From contig NZ_SRUZ01000013.1 in NCBI RefSeq assembly GCF_004791165.1, positions 62,001-126,000 on the forward strand: DNA of 64,000 nt, in the 5' to 3' direction. How positions within the stretch are numbered: position 1 is the first letter of the stretch; every line of letters starts with the position of its first letter. Both the position numbers and the translations under genes were made by a program. This document shows, piece after piece, positions 25,010-33,617 of this stretch. The notes under the pieces are model-generated. The model had not been told where the DNA came from, did not search any database, and saw nothing but the letters and a program-made list of their open reading frames with translations. The DNA is from Mesorhizobium sp. M8A.F.Ca.ET.218.01.1.1 (lineage in GTDB: Bacteria > Pseudomonadota > Alphaproteobacteria > Rhizobiales > Rhizobiaceae).

Positions 25010-26245
25010 CTACTTTGGCCGGTTTAACGAACGTCCGCGGTAGTCCGCCTGTCGGCCTCGACGGGTATTGTACGCTAAATGCAATGCAATGGCGGTTGTA
25101 CAAAAGGTGACACCGGCGCTGATAAAGAAGACAACGCTCAAGCCTGCTCGATCGGCAGCCCATCCCAACGCCGGGCTTCCTAGAGCCATCGCGACATCCA
25201 GAAAGGCCGTGTAGATGCCCATCGCCAAGCCGCGGCTTTCCGGCGATGTGCCACCTACCGCCTCCACGCCAAGCGCGGGGTAGACCAGGGAGTAGCCCAG
25301 GCCCGCCAGCGCGGCTCCGGAGGAAGCAAGCACACTGCTTCGTGCCAACCCCATGAGCAGAAGCCCGGCTGACTGCACGAGCACGAACAGCAGGGCGATC
25401 TTCGCACCGCCGTATCTGTCAGGCAGATGACCGCAGATCATACGCGCTGCGATCAGCGCAGCTCCAAACGCCGTAAATCCAACCCAGACGGGTCGCCAAT
25501 GATTGTCGGCATACAGAAGGGAGCTGAAGGCAAGGATTGAGCAGTAGCCGACACTGGCGAGTGCCGCACCAAGGCCTGGCAGCCACACGGCGCCAAAAAC
25601 CGCTCTCAAATCGGATTTTCTCTGCCGCAACTGGATCCGAGGGTTTGGTGCTCGCATGAGCGATCCCAATACAAGCAACGGCAATAATGTGGTCAGCAGC
25701 CCTATCGCCGCAAAGCCGTAGGCTGTGAACAATATGGCTCCGAAAGGTCCGCTGAAGGCCAATGCCGCGAACATCGCAGTGCCGACCCATGCAATGACTT
25801 TCCCGGAATGCCCGGCATCCACGAGCGCCAGGCCCCAGGCCACGCCACCCCTGATGATGAAGCTCTCGGCACCGCCGAGCACCGCGCGTCCGACGACAAG
25901 GATCGAGACGGAGAGAACGGGCGAACGCGCGACGGCAACGGACAGAAGATAGAGCAGCCCGGCAGCCGCTGCCGTAACCAGGCCCACGAGAACGGCTCGT
26001 TTTCCTCCGTTCGCGTCGGCAAAGGAACCCGACCACACGCGTGAGACCAGGGATGCCGCGAACTGCGTTCCCGCCACCATGCCGACAACGACGCTACCGA
26101 AACCCAGATTGTGGCTGACGTGCAGCGGAAGCACAGGCAACGCTGCGCCGATGACAACAAACCCGGCCAACACCGCCGCCATGGTTGGCAGCAGGCTAAC
26201 CGCGACCGAACGCGATGGTGTTGACGATGTCGGCAGGTCTGTCAT
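25010..26245 (-). CDS. MFS transporter (YhhS/YfcJ-like)
   Basis: The protein is 411 aa from the ATG at 26245 (MTDLPTSSTPS); an upstream start at 26296 would overlap the SDR gene. Twelve hydrophobic segments are evident, with MFS loop motifs FADANGGKRAVLVG (between helices 2 and 3) and GHLPDRYGGAKIAL in the second half. The pattern resembles the YhhS/YfcJ group of putative arabinose or drug efflux proteins. It is the last gene of the minus-strand group 29116-25010, but the substrate cannot be told. Confidence 0.86.
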   Translation of the reverse strand: MTDLPTSSTPSRSVAVSLLPTMAAVLAGFVVIGAALPVLPLHVSHNLGFGSVVVGMVAGTQFAASLVSRVWSGSFADANGGKRAVLVGLVTAAAAGLLYLLSVAVARSPVLSVSILVVGRAVLGGAESFIIRGGVAWGLALVDAGHSGKVIAWVGTAMFAALAFSGPFGAILFTAYGFAAIGLLTTLLPLLVLGSLMRAPNPRIQLRQRKSDLRAVFGAVWLPGLGAALASVGYCSILAFSSLLYADNHWRPVWVGFTAFGAALIAARMICGHLPDRYGGAKIALLFVLVQSAGLLLMGLARSSVLASSGAALAGLGYSLVYPALGVEAVGGTSPESRGLAMGIYTAFLDVAMALGSPALGWAADRAGLSVVFFISAGVTFCTTAIALHLAYNTRRGRQADYRGRSLNRPK

Positions 26246-26292
26246 TCGTCGGAAGCAATCTGGTGACGTTACTTCGGAGACTTTAGTTCTGA

Positions 26293-27036
26293 TCACCAGG
26301 GTTGGTTGGCGGGCCCGACCGTGAACTCGTTGATCGTGGTGTCTTCCGGTGCATCGATGGCGAACGCAACGACGTCAGCGATCCGGTCCGGCGAGATTCC
26401 GTATTTGTCATAGGTGTTCTGCATCGCGGCGGCCGTGCCTTCGTCGCTGATCGTTTCAAGCAGCTCTGTGTTGATCGCGGCCGGATAGATGGTCGCCGTG
26501 CGGATGTTCGTCCCTTCCATGGCGGATTCCATGCGCAGGACTTCCATGAAGTTGCGCACGAACCATTTCGTGCCTCCATAGACCGCGCCGTTCGGGTAAG
26601 CCTTGAGCCCGGCGACCGATGAGGTCGCGATGACGTATCCGGATTTCCGTGCGATGAACTCCGGCAGCACCGCGGCCACGCCGTTCAAGACACCCTTGAC
26701 GTTCACGTCGACCATCTGGTGCCAGTCGTCGGTCTTCAGTGCCGATAGTGGCGAGCTCGGCATGAGGCCGGCGTTCAGGAACATGACATCGACGCGGCCG
26801 AACGCCTTCCTGGCCAGCTCGACGATAGCGTCGTTATCGGACTGCTTCGTCACGTCCAGTACCTTGTAGGTCGCCTGACCGCCGTTCTTCGCGATCTCGT
26901 CGGCGATCCGTTTCAGCCTATCGGCGCGCCGCGCGCCAAGGACGACCTTGGCGCCTTTGCCCGCGAGCAGCTTCGCGGTTGCTTCGCCGATGCCTGACGA
27001 TGCTCCGGTGATGATTACGACCTTGTCCTTGATCAT
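26293..27036 (-). CDS. Short-chain dehydrogenase/reductase
   Basis: The 247-aa classical SDR has the cofactor motif TGASSGIG (residues ~10-17), NAG at about 88, the catalytic Ser in SSVAG and a YxxxK-type motif written YGGTK. The residue pattern ARR after beta-2 favours NADP. It resembles the YdfG/serine 3-dehydrogenase group. It lies in a co-directional series with cupin, cyclophilin-like and hydrolase genes. Confidence 0.92.
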   Translation of the reverse strand: MIKDKVVIITGASSGIGEATAKLLAGKGAKVVLGARRADRLKRIADEIAKNGGQATYKVLDVTKQSDNDAIVELARKAFGRVDVMFLNAGLMPSSPLSALKTDDWHQMVDVNVKGVLNGVAAVLPEFIARKSGYVIATSSVAGLKAYPNGAVYGGTKWFVRNFMEVLRMESAMEGTNIRTATIYPAAINTELLETISDEGTAAAMQNTYDKYGISPDRIADVVAFAIDAPEDTTINEFTVGPANQPW

Positions 27037-27066
27037 GGCAGTTCTCCAGAATTGATGATTTGGTTC

Positions 27067-27462
27067 TCAGGCGTCGTATTGTGCGTCCGTCACATGCTCC
27101 ATCCAGTCGACGACCTTGCCGTCCTTAACCTCCTGGAGCGCTATATGGCTCATGGCGGCCTCGGACGACGCGCCGTGCCAATGCTTTTCGCCCGGATCGA
27201 ACCAGACGACGTCGCCGGGACGGATTTCTTCGATCGGCCCGCCCTCGCGCTGAACACGGCCAAGGCCAGAGGTGACGATCAGCGTCTGGCCAAGCGGATG
27301 AGTATGCCAGGCCGTGCGCGCGCTCGGCTCGAAAGTGACGAGCGCTCCCTGCACGCGATCGGGAGCCGCCGGGTTGAACAGCGCGTCGATGCGCACGCGG
27401 CCGGTAAACCAGTCGGCGGGGCCGGGACGGGAAGGTGTTTTTCCGGCACGATAGATCTGCAT
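27067..27462 (-). CDS. Cupin-domain protein
   Basis: The 131-aa single-domain cupin uses the ATG at 27462, which has GGAGGT 4 bases upstream. The first cupin motif includes WHTHPLGQTLIVTSG and the second GDVVWFDPGEKHWHGA, so the metal-binding His residues and the Glu/Gln positions are present. Related small cupins accompany carboxymuconolactone decarboxylase or SDR genes in redox-stress clusters. The function is not known. Confidence 0.88.
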   Translation of the reverse strand: MQIYRAGKTPSRPGPADWFTGRVRIDALFNPAAPDRVQGALVTFEPSARTAWHTHPLGQTLIVTSGLGRVQREGGPIEEIRPGDVVWFDPGEKHWHGASSEAAMSHIALQEVKDGKVVDWMEHVTDAQYDA

Positions 27463-27477
27463 GATGACCTCCATGGA

Positions 27478-27945
27478 TCACAGTGTTTCGACGCGCAGCG
27501 GATGTTCTCCGCGCAGCAGAAGCGGCGCCGGTCCGTGGTCCAGTCGCCCGAGCCGTATTAGGCCGCGCGACCACCGATAGGGACCATGAAAAATTGCCAG
27601 ATTGCCCCAGGGGGCGTAGTAGCAGAGATCGCCCACGGCCTCGCTCCCGAAGCGACCGCTGCCTTTCTCGGTTAGCTTGCGCGGCAGATAGGCGATCTTC
27701 TCGTTGGTCGAATAGTCGTCGATCGTCAGGTCCAGCGGCAGCATCGAGACCAGATCGTGCGCGGAAGGATTGTCCTCCAGCGTTGCCGTGAAATCCTGAT
27801 CCGCGAAGATGAATCTAAGGCGCATGGTGTCTCCTTTCCCATCCGTGGCTACGTTGTTCTGAGAGCGCACCGAGGAGGGAAGTGCGAAGCTGGCAGCGCC
27901 TGCCAGCAAAGCGCGACGTGAAAACCATGCGGCGTCGCGTGTCAT
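27478..27945 (-). CDS. Secreted cyclophilin-like (DUF4) protein
   Basis: The 155-aa protein begins with a Tat-like or Sec signal, FSRRALLAGAASFALPSSVRS. The mature part is a cyclophilin-like beta-barrel domain: RLRFIFADQDFTATLEDNPSAHDLVSMLPL, then IAYLPRKL, GDLCYYAPWGNLAIFH and LIRLGRL. Many homologues are annotated as cyclophilin-like fold proteins of unknown role. The start at 27945 is preceded by GGGAG. It lies between the cupin and hydrolase genes. Confidence 0.82.
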   Translation of the reverse strand: MTRDAAWFSRRALLAGAASFALPSSVRSQNNVATDGKGDTMRLRFIFADQDFTATLEDNPSAHDLVSMLPLDLTIDDYSTNEKIAYLPRKLTEKGSGRFGSEAVGDLCYYAPWGNLAIFHGPYRWSRGLIRLGRLDHGPAPLLLRGEHPLRVETL

Positions 27946-28021
27946 TTGAAGTCTCCCAATTGGTGCGGCCATGTCCATTGTTTCGGCACACGACCGCGCG
28001 CTTGGAGATAGGACCTGGTCG

Positions 28022-29116
28022 TCAAGCAGCGAGATGCTGATTGAAGAAGCTGGTCAGCTTGTCGAACGGGATCACGTCCAGCTTGTCGTAAAGATCGGTG
28101 TGGTTGGCACCCGGAATGATCATGAGTTCCTTCGGCTCCGCCGCTGCCGCGAAGGCAGTTTCGCTGAAGTAGCGCGAATGGGCCTTTTCGCCATGGATGA
28201 ACAAGACCGGGCGCGGCGAGATTTCCGCGATGTAGGTCACGATCGGCATGTTCATGAATGACAGCGGCGTCGTCTGCGTCCAGGAATTGCCTGAGTTGAC
28301 CGCGCGCGCATGATAGCCGCGCCGCGTCATGTAATAGTCGTGATAGTCGACCAGGAACTGCGCCTCGGCACCCTTAAGTTCATTGAAGGGCGGTTGATAA
28401 GCCGGCGCGCCGTTTTCCGCGTCCGCCCAGCGCTGCCGGCTCATCTGTTCCAGCGCCTGCGTGCGCTGCTCCAGGGTCACGCTGTCGTTGTAGCCCTTCG
28501 ACATGACGCGAGTCATGTCGTACATGGTGCTCGCCACCACGGCCTTGACGCGCTTGTCCGCGGCGACGGCATTCAAAGCCATGCCGCCCCAGCCGCAGAT
28601 GCCGATGACGCCGATGCGCTCGCGGTCGACCGAAGCGTGCAGGCCGAGATAGTCGACGGCCGCGCTGAAATCCTCGGTGTTAATGTCCGGCGAGGCCACG
28701 TTGCGCGGCTCGCCGCCGCTTTCGCCGGTATAAGACGGATCGAAGGCCAGGGTGACAAAGCCGCGCTCGGCCATCGTCTGCGCGTAGAGGCCAGACGATT
28801 GTTCCTTAACAGCGCCGAACGGACCACCGACGGCAAGCGCCGGCAGGCGTCCGCGGGCACGGTCCTTCGGCAGATAGAGATCACCCGACAGCGTGATTCC
28901 GTAGCGGTTCTTGAACGTTATCTTCTCGTGATCGATCTTGTCGCTGAGCGGAAAGACCTTATCCCATTCGTTTGACATATTCTGAGCCTTCGCTTCGAGG
29001 GGGTTGGATATTGAAACAGCGCCCAATGCGGCGACGCCTGCGCCGGTCAGCTTCAACAGCTCGCGCCGGTGGATTGTGCGAGCTGATGTTTTCGTGTCAG
29101 GGGTGTTCACAGGCAT
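28022..29116 (-). CDS. Tat-exported alpha/beta hydrolase
   Basis: The 364-aa protein begins with a twin-arginine signal (HRRELLKLTGAGVAALGAV). The hydrolase domain of dienelactone-hydrolase type has PALAVGGPFGAVKEQ, the nucleophile region GICGWGGMAL (Cys rather than Ser at the elbow, as in dienelactone hydrolases), and the late His in PGANHTDLYD. AAGGAG precedes the ATG. It is the first gene of the minus-strand group and is divergent from a LysR gene, a frequent arrangement for this hydrolase, cupin and SDR set. Confidence 0.88.
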   Translation of the reverse strand: MPVNTPDTKTSARTIHRRELLKLTGAGVAALGAVSISNPLEAKAQNMSNEWDKVFPLSDKIDHEKITFKNRYGITLSGDLYLPKDRARGRLPALAVGGPFGAVKEQSSGLYAQTMAERGFVTLAFDPSYTGESGGEPRNVASPDINTEDFSAAVDYLGLHASVDRERIGVIGICGWGGMALNAVAADKRVKAVVASTMYDMTRVMSKGYNDSVTLEQRTQALEQMSRQRWADAENGAPAYQPPFNELKGAEAQFLVDYHDYYMTRRGYHARAVNSGNSWTQTTPLSFMNMPIVTYIAEISPRPVLFIHGEKAHSRYFSETAFAAAAEPKELMIIPGANHTDLYDKLDVIPFDKLTSFFNQHLAA

Positions 29117-29312
29117 TACCGATCTCCTTTTGGCCCAATTGGGTTGGGGCGCTTCGCTGAGTGAGCCATCAGTGTGGACGTTCGGGTTTCAGCAGCCGCC
29201 AGAACCGATTGCGGTTCAGCGTTCCTGCGGCGGTGCGCGCAGCCGTCCAGCGATCGGTTCTTTGCCCGTGCTGAATTGTTGCAATGCACATCTAGCGGCT
29301 TTGCCATAGAAC

Positions 29313-29343
29313 GATTAGTCATCGAAATTTGCATGAACTAATC
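29313..29343. promoter_or_regulatory. Inverted repeat in hydrolase-LysR intergenic region
   Basis: GATTAGT and ACTAATC form a perfect 7-bp inverted repeat separated by 17 bases, about 44 bases before the LysR ATG at 29387. An overlapping ATCGATTAAT follows. This is a good candidate binding site for the divergent LysR protein. Confidence 0.55.
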
Positions 29344-29386
29344 GACTGCATCGATTAATGTGCTGGGGGGCAAACGAAGGAACCTC

Positions 29387-30280
29387 ATGGCCAAACCCGA
29401 CCTCAACCAACTGACGTGGTTTCAGGCCGTCGCCGAAGAGCGCAGCTTCACCAGGGCTGCGGCAAAGCTCGGCGTGGCGCAATCGACGCTCAGCCACACG
29501 ATCAAGCAGCTCGAGGCGCGAATGGGCATACGCCTCCTGACCCGCACCACGCGCAATGTCGCGACGACAGCCGCAGGCGAGCGGCTCCTACGAACGATCG
29601 CCCCGCGCATCGGCGAAATCGAGGATGAGATCGCGGCATTGATGGCCTTCCGCGAAAAGCCGTCAGGCTCGATCCGGCTGACCTTGTCCGACCACGCGCT
29701 GGAAAGCGTGGTTTGGCCCAAGCTGAAGCAGGTTCTCAGCGCCTATCCGGATATCGCTGTCGAACTGATCCTGGACAGCACATTCCGCAACATCGTCGAG
29801 GAAGGCTTCGACGCAGGCGTCCGGCTGGGCGAAAGCGTTGAAAAGGACATGATCGCAGTGCGGATCGGCCCAGACTGGCGCTTGGTTGCCGTGGCGTCGC
29901 CCGACTATCTGGCCGAGCATGGCGTACCGAGACACCCGCAGGATTTGGTCCGACATGTCTGCATCAACATGCGTCAAGAGACCGCCGGCGGCCTCTACGC
30001 CTGGGAGTTCGAGAAGGATGGACAGGCGCTGCGTGTCCGTGTGGACGGTCAACTTACCTTCAACAACACCTACGCTATGATCGACGCCGCAGCGAGTGGC
30101 TACGGCATCGCCTATGTTCCCGAGAACATCGTGGAGCGGCACATCGCTTCGAGCCTGCTAGTTCAGGTTCTCGATGATTGGTCGCCCCTCTTCGACGGCT
30201 ATTTCCTCTACTATCCGAGCCGCCGACAGAATCTACCCGCATTCAAGGTCATTATCGACGCGCTACGCCATCGGGATTGA
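29387..30280 (+). CDS. LysR-family regulator
   Basis: The protein is 297 aa from the ATG at 29387, which has GAAGGA upstream. The winged HTH is residues ~5-62 (FTRAAAKLGVAQSTLSHTIKQLE) and the C-terminal domain is the substrate-binding fold (DIAVELILD, FDAGVRLGE, LYYPSRRQNLPAFKVII). It is of the subgroup that regulates adjacent oxidoreductase genes. The divergent hydrolase-cyclophilin-cupin-SDR group is the probable target. Confidence 0.92.
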   Translation: MAKPDLNQLTWFQAVAEERSFTRAAAKLGVAQSTLSHTIKQLEARMGIRLLTRTTRNVATTAAGERLLRTIAPRIGEIEDEIAALMAFREKPSGSIRLTLSDHALESVVWPKLKQVLSAYPDIAVELILDSTFRNIVEEGFDAGVRLGESVEKDMIAVRIGPDWRLVAVASPDYLAEHGVPRHPQDLVRHVCINMRQETAGGLYAWEFEKDGQALRVRVDGQLTFNNTYAMIDAAASGYGIAYVPENIVERHIASSLLVQVLDDWSPLFDGYFLYYPSRRQNLPAFKVIIDALRHRD

Positions 30281-30652
30281 AGCGACAGGAACTTAGACCC
30301 GCGGTTGGCTGATGGTTGGAGGGCTCTAGACAGCAATAGAGTAGACATGGTTCTCATCGTTACCCCGTGTGGCGCGCGTGTGAGATTCGAACCTTAGGCT
30401 CCACGGCTCTATCGGCGAGAGCGGGTCTATTCTTCTCAATTTCGCTGTCCGCGTTGGGATCAGTTCAGGCCGAGGCACACAGACCTCCTGTTAAGTCCGC
30501 TTCTGGCGATCTGAGCCTAGAAGCTGGCAGTCCGATTCCGGCCCCGATTCGGTCGGGCTGCAAGGCGCCCATGTCGGTCGTACAGGCCGATCTTGCCGTT
30601 GCCCGAAAGCAGACGCTTGCGTACCGGTTTGATCAGCTTCTGTTTGTTGATG
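30281..30652. other. 372-bp intergenic region between convergent genes
   Basis: No gene is supported. One longer open frame crosses this region into the antisense strand of the MocR gene and has no recognisable domain. A GGTTCGAATC string on the minus strand resembles a tRNA T-loop, but its flanks do not pair. Confidence 0.5.
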
Positions 30653-32050
30653 CTACAAGAGTTTTCGCAGCAAAAAGTCGAAAAACCTCTCGTCCTCCGC
30701 CCGTGACACATTTATCCGGATGCCAGCCGCCATTGGACTTTTCTTGTCGATACAAAAGACGCTGCCAGGCGCAATGAAAATGCTTTCCTTGGCCCCCAGT
30801 CGGGCCAGTTCAATGTCATCGATACCTTCGGGCAGCAGGAGGTAAAGATAATAGCCACCCCCATTGCCGGCGAAGATGGAATAACCGTTTCGGCCGAGGG
30901 CTGCGTGGACGCGAGTTGCGGCCGCTTCTATGCGCTGTGCGAGGCGCTTGAGGTGGCGATCATAGTGACCTTCGGACGTCAGTCGGTGCAGGAGCCTCTC
31001 CACGTGGCCAGAACTGTTCACCGTCGTCAGCATTTTCAGTTCCGCAAGTGCGGCGATCTTGTCGGCACGGCCCGCGATATGACCTGACCGCAGACTTGCA
31101 GACAGCGTCTTGGAAAATGTGCCGATCGAAATCACATGATTGAGCTGGTCGAGCGTTGCAAGCCGATTGGGCGCAACGAGCGAGAGGTCCGCGAAAGGAT
31201 CGTCCTCAACGATGGTGACGTTGTGCTTCGCCGCAGCGGTGAGGATTGAGTGCGCGACAGACAGACTGATTGAGCCGCCGGTCGGATTGTGGCCAATTGA
31301 CTGCGTGAAGAACAGTTTTGGCCGCTCCGCTGAAACCTTAGCCGTGAAATCCTCAACGTCTGGCCCGTCAGGCAGGCGCCGGACGCCAATGACCCGCACC
31401 TGGGCCAGTTTGAGCTTGGCGAAGAGCGGGTAGTATCCGGGCTCGTCGACGAGCACGACGTCGCCAGGCGCCAAGAACGCCCGAACGACGAGATCGAGCG
31501 CGTGATTGGCGCCGAACGTCAGCAAGATTTCCTTTTCAGTCGCTTGAATGTGCTGGTTCCCCAAACGCCGGGCAATCTGCTGCCGTAGAGGTGGGAAACC
31601 CCAAGCGGACCCATAGCCATCCGCGCCTGGTGAGGGGCCACGCCCGAGAAAACCAAGATGGCGTCGGATTTCCGACTCCTCCGTCCATGCTGGGGGCGGA
31701 CGCCCGTCGCCGACACGGATCTCAAAGCTTTCCTCCAACTGCGCATTGAGAAGCGAAGCGATATCGACGGCTTCCGATACGTGTTTTGGCCTCATCCCGT
31801 TCGTTTGCGCAGTCTTGCTGACTGTGAATCCGGAGCGTGCCTTCGGTATGACGTGACCGGATGCCGCCAATCTGTCGTAGGCTTCGACAATAGTGTTCTT
31901 GGAGACGCCGTAGTCGCGGGCCGCATTCCTGATTGAGGGTAGCTTGCTTCCCGGCGAACGGTTGCCCGCTGCAATCTCCGCGACCAGCCTCGCTGCGACA
32001 TTCTCCGCAAGAGTTTCACCGGATTTGCCGCTTGGATTTGTCGCCCTCAA
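30653..32050 (-). CDS. MocR-type regulator (GntR HTH fused to aminotransferase)
   Basis: The 465-aa protein has an N-terminal GntR winged HTH (GSKLPSIRNAARDYGVSKNTIVEAYDRL) and a C-terminal fold-type I PLP aminotransferase domain, with VDEPGYYP, HNPTGGS and the PLP lysine in GTFSKTLS. MocR proteins sense PLP-reactive or other ligands. The start is TTG at 32050, well supported by AGGAGG 5 bases upstream. It is divergent from the HMG-CoA operon across a short region holding a perfect inverted repeat. Confidence 0.9.
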   Translation of the reverse strand: MRATNPSGKSGETLAENVAARLVAEIAAGNRSPGSKLPSIRNAARDYGVSKNTIVEAYDRLAASGHVIPKARSGFTVSKTAQTNGMRPKHVSEAVDIASLLNAQLEESFEIRVGDGRPPPAWTEESEIRRHLGFLGRGPSPGADGYGSAWGFPPLRQQIARRLGNQHIQATEKEILLTFGANHALDLVVRAFLAPGDVVLVDEPGYYPLFAKLKLAQVRVIGVRRLPDGPDVEDFTAKVSAERPKLFFTQSIGHNPTGGSISLSVAHSILTAAAKHNVTIVEDDPFADLSLVAPNRLATLDQLNHVISIGTFSKTLSASLRSGHIAGRADKIAALAELKMLTTVNSSGHVERLLHRLTSEGHYDRHLKRLAQRIEAAATRVHAALGRNGYSIFAGNGGGYYLYLLLPEGIDDIELARLGAKESIFIAPGSVFCIDKKSPMAAGIRINVSRAEDERFFDFLLRKLL

Positions 32051-32064
32051 CGTCGCCTCCTATG

Positions 32065-32098
32065 GGTACAGATTCAGACAAATTCTTTGATCTGTACC
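32065..32098. promoter_or_regulatory. 9-bp perfect inverted repeat, probable MocR operator
   Basis: GGTACAGAT and ATCTGTACC are separated by 16 bases in the divergent promoter region between the MocR gene (start 32050) and the HMG-CoA operon (start 32169). Position, symmetry and spacing suit a dimeric GntR-type regulator acting on both directions. Confidence 0.7.
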
Positions 32099-32168
32099 TT
32101 TCATGAGATGGTAACAATGATCATTTTTGTTTCAAGAAGAAAAATTATACATCGCGTGGGAGGCGCCT

Positions 32169-33488
32169 GTGACCGACGCAGAAAACGGCAGAACGCGTTC
32201 CGCCATAAATTCGCGCATTGAGAACCTGCGGAATCTTTCGCCGACCGAGAGACTTGGCCGGGTTGGCGATGTGATGTCGCTCACCGATACCGAACGCGGC
32301 GTTTTTGCAGGCGGCGGCCTCCCGATTGCGCTGGCCGATGGCATGATCGAGAACGTCATTGGGACGTTTGAGCTACCGATCGGCGTGGCCACAAATTTTA
32401 CAATCAATGGCCGAGACTACCTGATCCCGATGGCCGTCGAAGAGCCATCTGTCGTGGCGGCGGCGTCGTACATGGCCCGTCTTGCCCGCAAGAGCGGTGG
32501 CTTCTTCACCTCGAGCACCGGGCCGATCATGCGGGCACAGGTGCAAGTTCTTGAAGTGCGCGACCCGCACGGCGCGCGGGCCCGCATCCTGAGGGAACGA
32601 GAGGCGATCATTGCTGCTGCAAATGTCAAGGACAAGGTCCTGATATCGCTTGGCGGAGGGTGCCGCGATGTCGAGGTACACGTATTTGATCAGACAACTG
32701 CCGGCCCCATGGTTGTCGTTCACCTAATCGTCGATGTGCGCGATGCCATGGGCGCAAACACGGTCAATACAATGGCCGAAGCCGTCGCGCCGATGATCGA
32801 AGCGATAACCGGCGGCGTCGTGCGACTTCGCATTCTGTCCAACTTTGCCGATCTGCGCATCGCCCGCGCAATGGTCACAGTCACCCCGGAGACGCTGCAG
32901 ACCGAAGAATACAAGGGTGATCGTATCGCTCGCGGCATTGTCGAAGCATGTGCCCTTGCCATCGTCGACCCCTACCGCGCCGCCACCCACAACAAGGGCA
33001 TCATGAACGGTATCGATCCGATCGTGGTAGCCACCGGCAACGACTGGCGGGCCATAGAAGCGGGCGCGCATGTGTGGGCTTCGCGCTCAGGGCGTTACAC
33101 ATCGTTGTCGACCTGGGAGCTTGATGCCAAGGGTCATCTCGTCGGCACCCTGGAGATGCCCATGGCCCTGGGCCTTGTGGGTGGTGCGACAAAGACCCAT
33201 CCGGCAGCCCGTGCCGCCCTCAAGATCCTCGGCGTTGAGAGTGCCCAGGAACTTGCCGAGGTGGCGGTGGCGGTTGGGCTTTCGCAAAACATGGGGGCAT
33301 TGCGTGCATTGGCCACCGAGGGCATCCAGCGAGGCCATATGGCGCTGCACGCCCGCAACATCGCAATTGTGGCCGGCGCAACCGGCGACGAGATCGACAA
33401 GGTGGCGTCGACGCTGTCTGCGAACCATGACGTGCGCGTCGATCGCGCCAAGGATGTACTTGAGCTGATCAGGGCGGAAAAGGTCTGA
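32169..33488 (+). CDS. mvaA: Degradative (class II) HMG-CoA reductase
   Basis: The protein is 439 aa from GTG 32169, with GGGAGG 4-5 bases upstream; an upstream TTG would add 14 residues. All active-site elements of the Pseudomonas mevalonii type are present: VEEPS (Glu91/92), the nucleotide-binding DAMGAN (192-197), HNKG (Lys276), TGNDW (Asp292) and GHMALH (His390). No membrane segments are seen. Class II enzymes in bacteria without a mevalonate synthesis pathway oxidise mevalonate plus CoA to HMG-CoA. No HMG-CoA synthase or mevalonate kinase is nearby, which supports catabolism. It is first in a ten-gene operon. Confidence 0.95.
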   Translation: MTDAENGRTRSAINSRIENLRNLSPTERLGRVGDVMSLTDTERGVFAGGGLPIALADGMIENVIGTFELPIGVATNFTINGRDYLIPMAVEEPSVVAAASYMARLARKSGGFFTSSTGPIMRAQVQVLEVRDPHGARARILREREAIIAAANVKDKVLISLGGGCRDVEVHVFDQTTAGPMVVVHLIVDVRDAMGANTVNTMAEAVAPMIEAITGGVVRLRILSNFADLRIARAMVTVTPETLQTEEYKGDRIARGIVEACALAIVDPYRAATHNKGIMNGIDPIVVATGNDWRAIEAGAHVWASRSGRYTSLSTWELDAKGHLVGTLEMPMALGLVGGATKTHPAARAALKILGVESAQELAEVAVAVGLSQNMGALRALATEGIQRGHMALHARNIAIVAGATGDEIDKVASTLSANHDVRVDRAKDVLELIRAEKV

Positions 33489-33617
33489 GATCATGCGGTA
33501 CCGCGATGCTGAAAAATCAGTTGCCGTCGGTTGGCGATGCGGCGGCCGGCAATGCTCGATTGCGCGATCCAGAAATCCGGGCAGATATCTCTCAGGATTG
33601 TTTTCCGGGAGAATGAC

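Noticed and set aside
30361..30410. tRNA-like T-loop (GGTTCGAATC) on the minus strand, possible attachment site
   Set aside because: The bases on either side of the loop do not form a T-stem and no acceptor or anticodon arms are found.
30367..30777. 136-aa plus-strand open frame between the LysR and MocR genes
   Set aside because: It overlaps the MocR gene in antisense, has no recognisable domain and no convincing ribosome-binding site.
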